Assembly (NCBI GenBank): GCA_017615495.1
Contig: JAGAAA010000022.1
Location: 1 to 6,206 of the forward strand
Origin: Clostridia bacterium
Lineage (GTDB): Bacteria > Bacillota > Clostridia > Christensenellales > CAG-1252
DNA: 6,206 nucleotides
Reading direction: 5' to 3'
Every line of letters starts with the position of its first letter. Position 1 is the stretch's first letter. The notes under the pieces were generated by a model that was not told the DNA's origin, did no database searches, and saw nothing but the letters and a program-made list of their open reading frames with translations. The translations under genes were made by a program, and so were the position numbers. Positions 5,938 to 6,206 of this stretch are shown here, in pieces.

Positions 5938-6170
5938 AAACCAAGATCATCGCATCGAAGGACCTTTCACTCGCTCTCGCCAAGCGCGTTGCGGAAACGG
6001 CGGCGAAAAGCACGTCGGAAGTGCGCATCCTTTTCCGTGACAAAGGCGCCAACGCAAAAAGTTTGATGGGCGTCATCGCCCTGTCTTTCAAGAAGGGAGC
6101 GGAACTTTACCTCGTCGCGGAGGGAAGGGACGCCGCTCACGCTATCGAAAGTCTCAAAAGCATCTTGTAG
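5934..6170 (+). CDS. HPr-like protein without the PTS histidine (Crh-like)
   Basis: A 78-residue HPr-fold protein, about 10 shorter than typical HPr, mainly at the C-terminus. Canonical HPr carries phosphate on His15 from enzyme I to sugar permeases, and is phosphorylated on Ser46 by HprK for regulation. Here the regulatory part is well kept: AKSLMGVIAL (41-50), with Ser43 equivalent to Ser46. The gap-free alignment then puts Ser12 at His15, Ala14 at Arg17 and Leu15 at Pro18, so the GIHARPA motif is DLSLALA. It therefore should not accept phosphate from enzyme I. Bacillus Crh, also encoded just after whiA, has Gln at this position and acts only in regulation, so this is best read as a Crh-like cofactor for HprK signalling. 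Identity with Crh by descent is not shown, so no symbol is given. ATG 5934 overlaps the whiA TGA (ATGA), and GGGAGG at 5921-5926 is 7 bases upstream, so translation is probably coupled. Confidence 0.9.
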   Translation: MKTKIIASKDLSLALAKRVAETAAKSTSEVRILFRDKGANAKSLMGVIALSFKKGAELYLVAEGRDAAHAIESLKSIL

Positions 6171-6174
6171 AATC

Positions 6175-6180
6175 GGAGGA
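6175..6180 (+). promoter_or_regulatory. Ribosome binding site of dnaE
   Basis: GGAGGA at 6175-6180 lies 4 bases before ATG 6185 and 4 bases after the HPr-like stop codon (6168-6170). It confirms that a translated gene starts here. Confidence 0.8.
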
Positions 6181-6184
6181 ACCA

Positions 6185-6206
6185 ATGAGAGATTTCGTAC
6201 ACTTAC
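6185..6206 (+). CDS. dnaE: Start of DNA polymerase III subunit alpha (partial)
   Basis: Only seven codons are visible, encoding MRDFVHL, cut by the window end. DnaE proteins begin with a PHP domain whose first strand reads xFVHLHVHTEYS or similar, and the residues here fit it. dnaE follows whiA and HPr in Clostridia, which supports the call more than the short peptide does. DnaE is the catalytic subunit of a replicative DNA polymerase. The start is backed by GGAGGA 4 bases upstream, and the 14-base gap to the HPr-like gene suggests the same operon. Confidence 0.72.

Overview
This window is a chromosomal segment, about 55% G+C, from a member of the Bacillota. The order uvrC, HAD hydrolase, hprK, murB, whiA, HPr-like gene and dnaE start matches the conserved uvrC/hprK/murB ... 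whiA/HPr/dnaE neighbourhood of Clostridia. HprK, WhiA and a Ser46-type HPr together point to that phylum. An uncultured clostridial lineage is my best guess, because several proteins are unusually divergent at family signature positions. No rRNA, tRNA, CRISPR, insertion sequence or prophage integrase was found.

Layout. Bases 1-246 hold the 3' end of an unrecognised gene, visibly more A+T-rich than the rest (about 45% G+C). It is closed off by hairpins and a textbook rho-independent terminator (291-323). A sigma-A-like -10 box abuts uvrC (372-2201), so closely that the uvrC mRNA may be leaderless. After a 92-base gap with a good promoter, genes follow with little or no spacing: a Cof-type HAD phosphatase (2294-3097), hprK (3122-4075), murB (4115-5014), whiA (4993-5937, overlapping murB by 22 bases), a small HPr-like gene (5934-6170, overlapping whiA by 4 bases) and the first codons of dnaE (from 6185). 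I see no terminator between 2294 and the window end, so these six are probably one operon.

How the genes fit together. UvrC is the nucleotide-excision-repair nuclease and is probably transcribed separately. HprK and the HPr-like protein form a kinase/substrate pair for metabolite-sensing regulation. MurB makes UDP-MurNAc for peptidoglycan. WhiA is a DNA-binding regulator linked to division and metabolism. DnaE is the replicative polymerase. The cluster therefore joins carbon-status signalling to wall synthesis, division and replication.

Most notable points. The HPr-like protein keeps the HprK-target serine but has lost the PTS histidine and its surrounding motif, so it looks like a Crh-style regulator and not a sugar-transport phosphocarrier. 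MurB has histidine where the family has a catalytic arginine. The rapZ and yvcK (glmR) genes that usually lie between murB and whiA are absent here. Otherwise the window is largely conserved housekeeping DNA, and I did not find an unmistakable new system.
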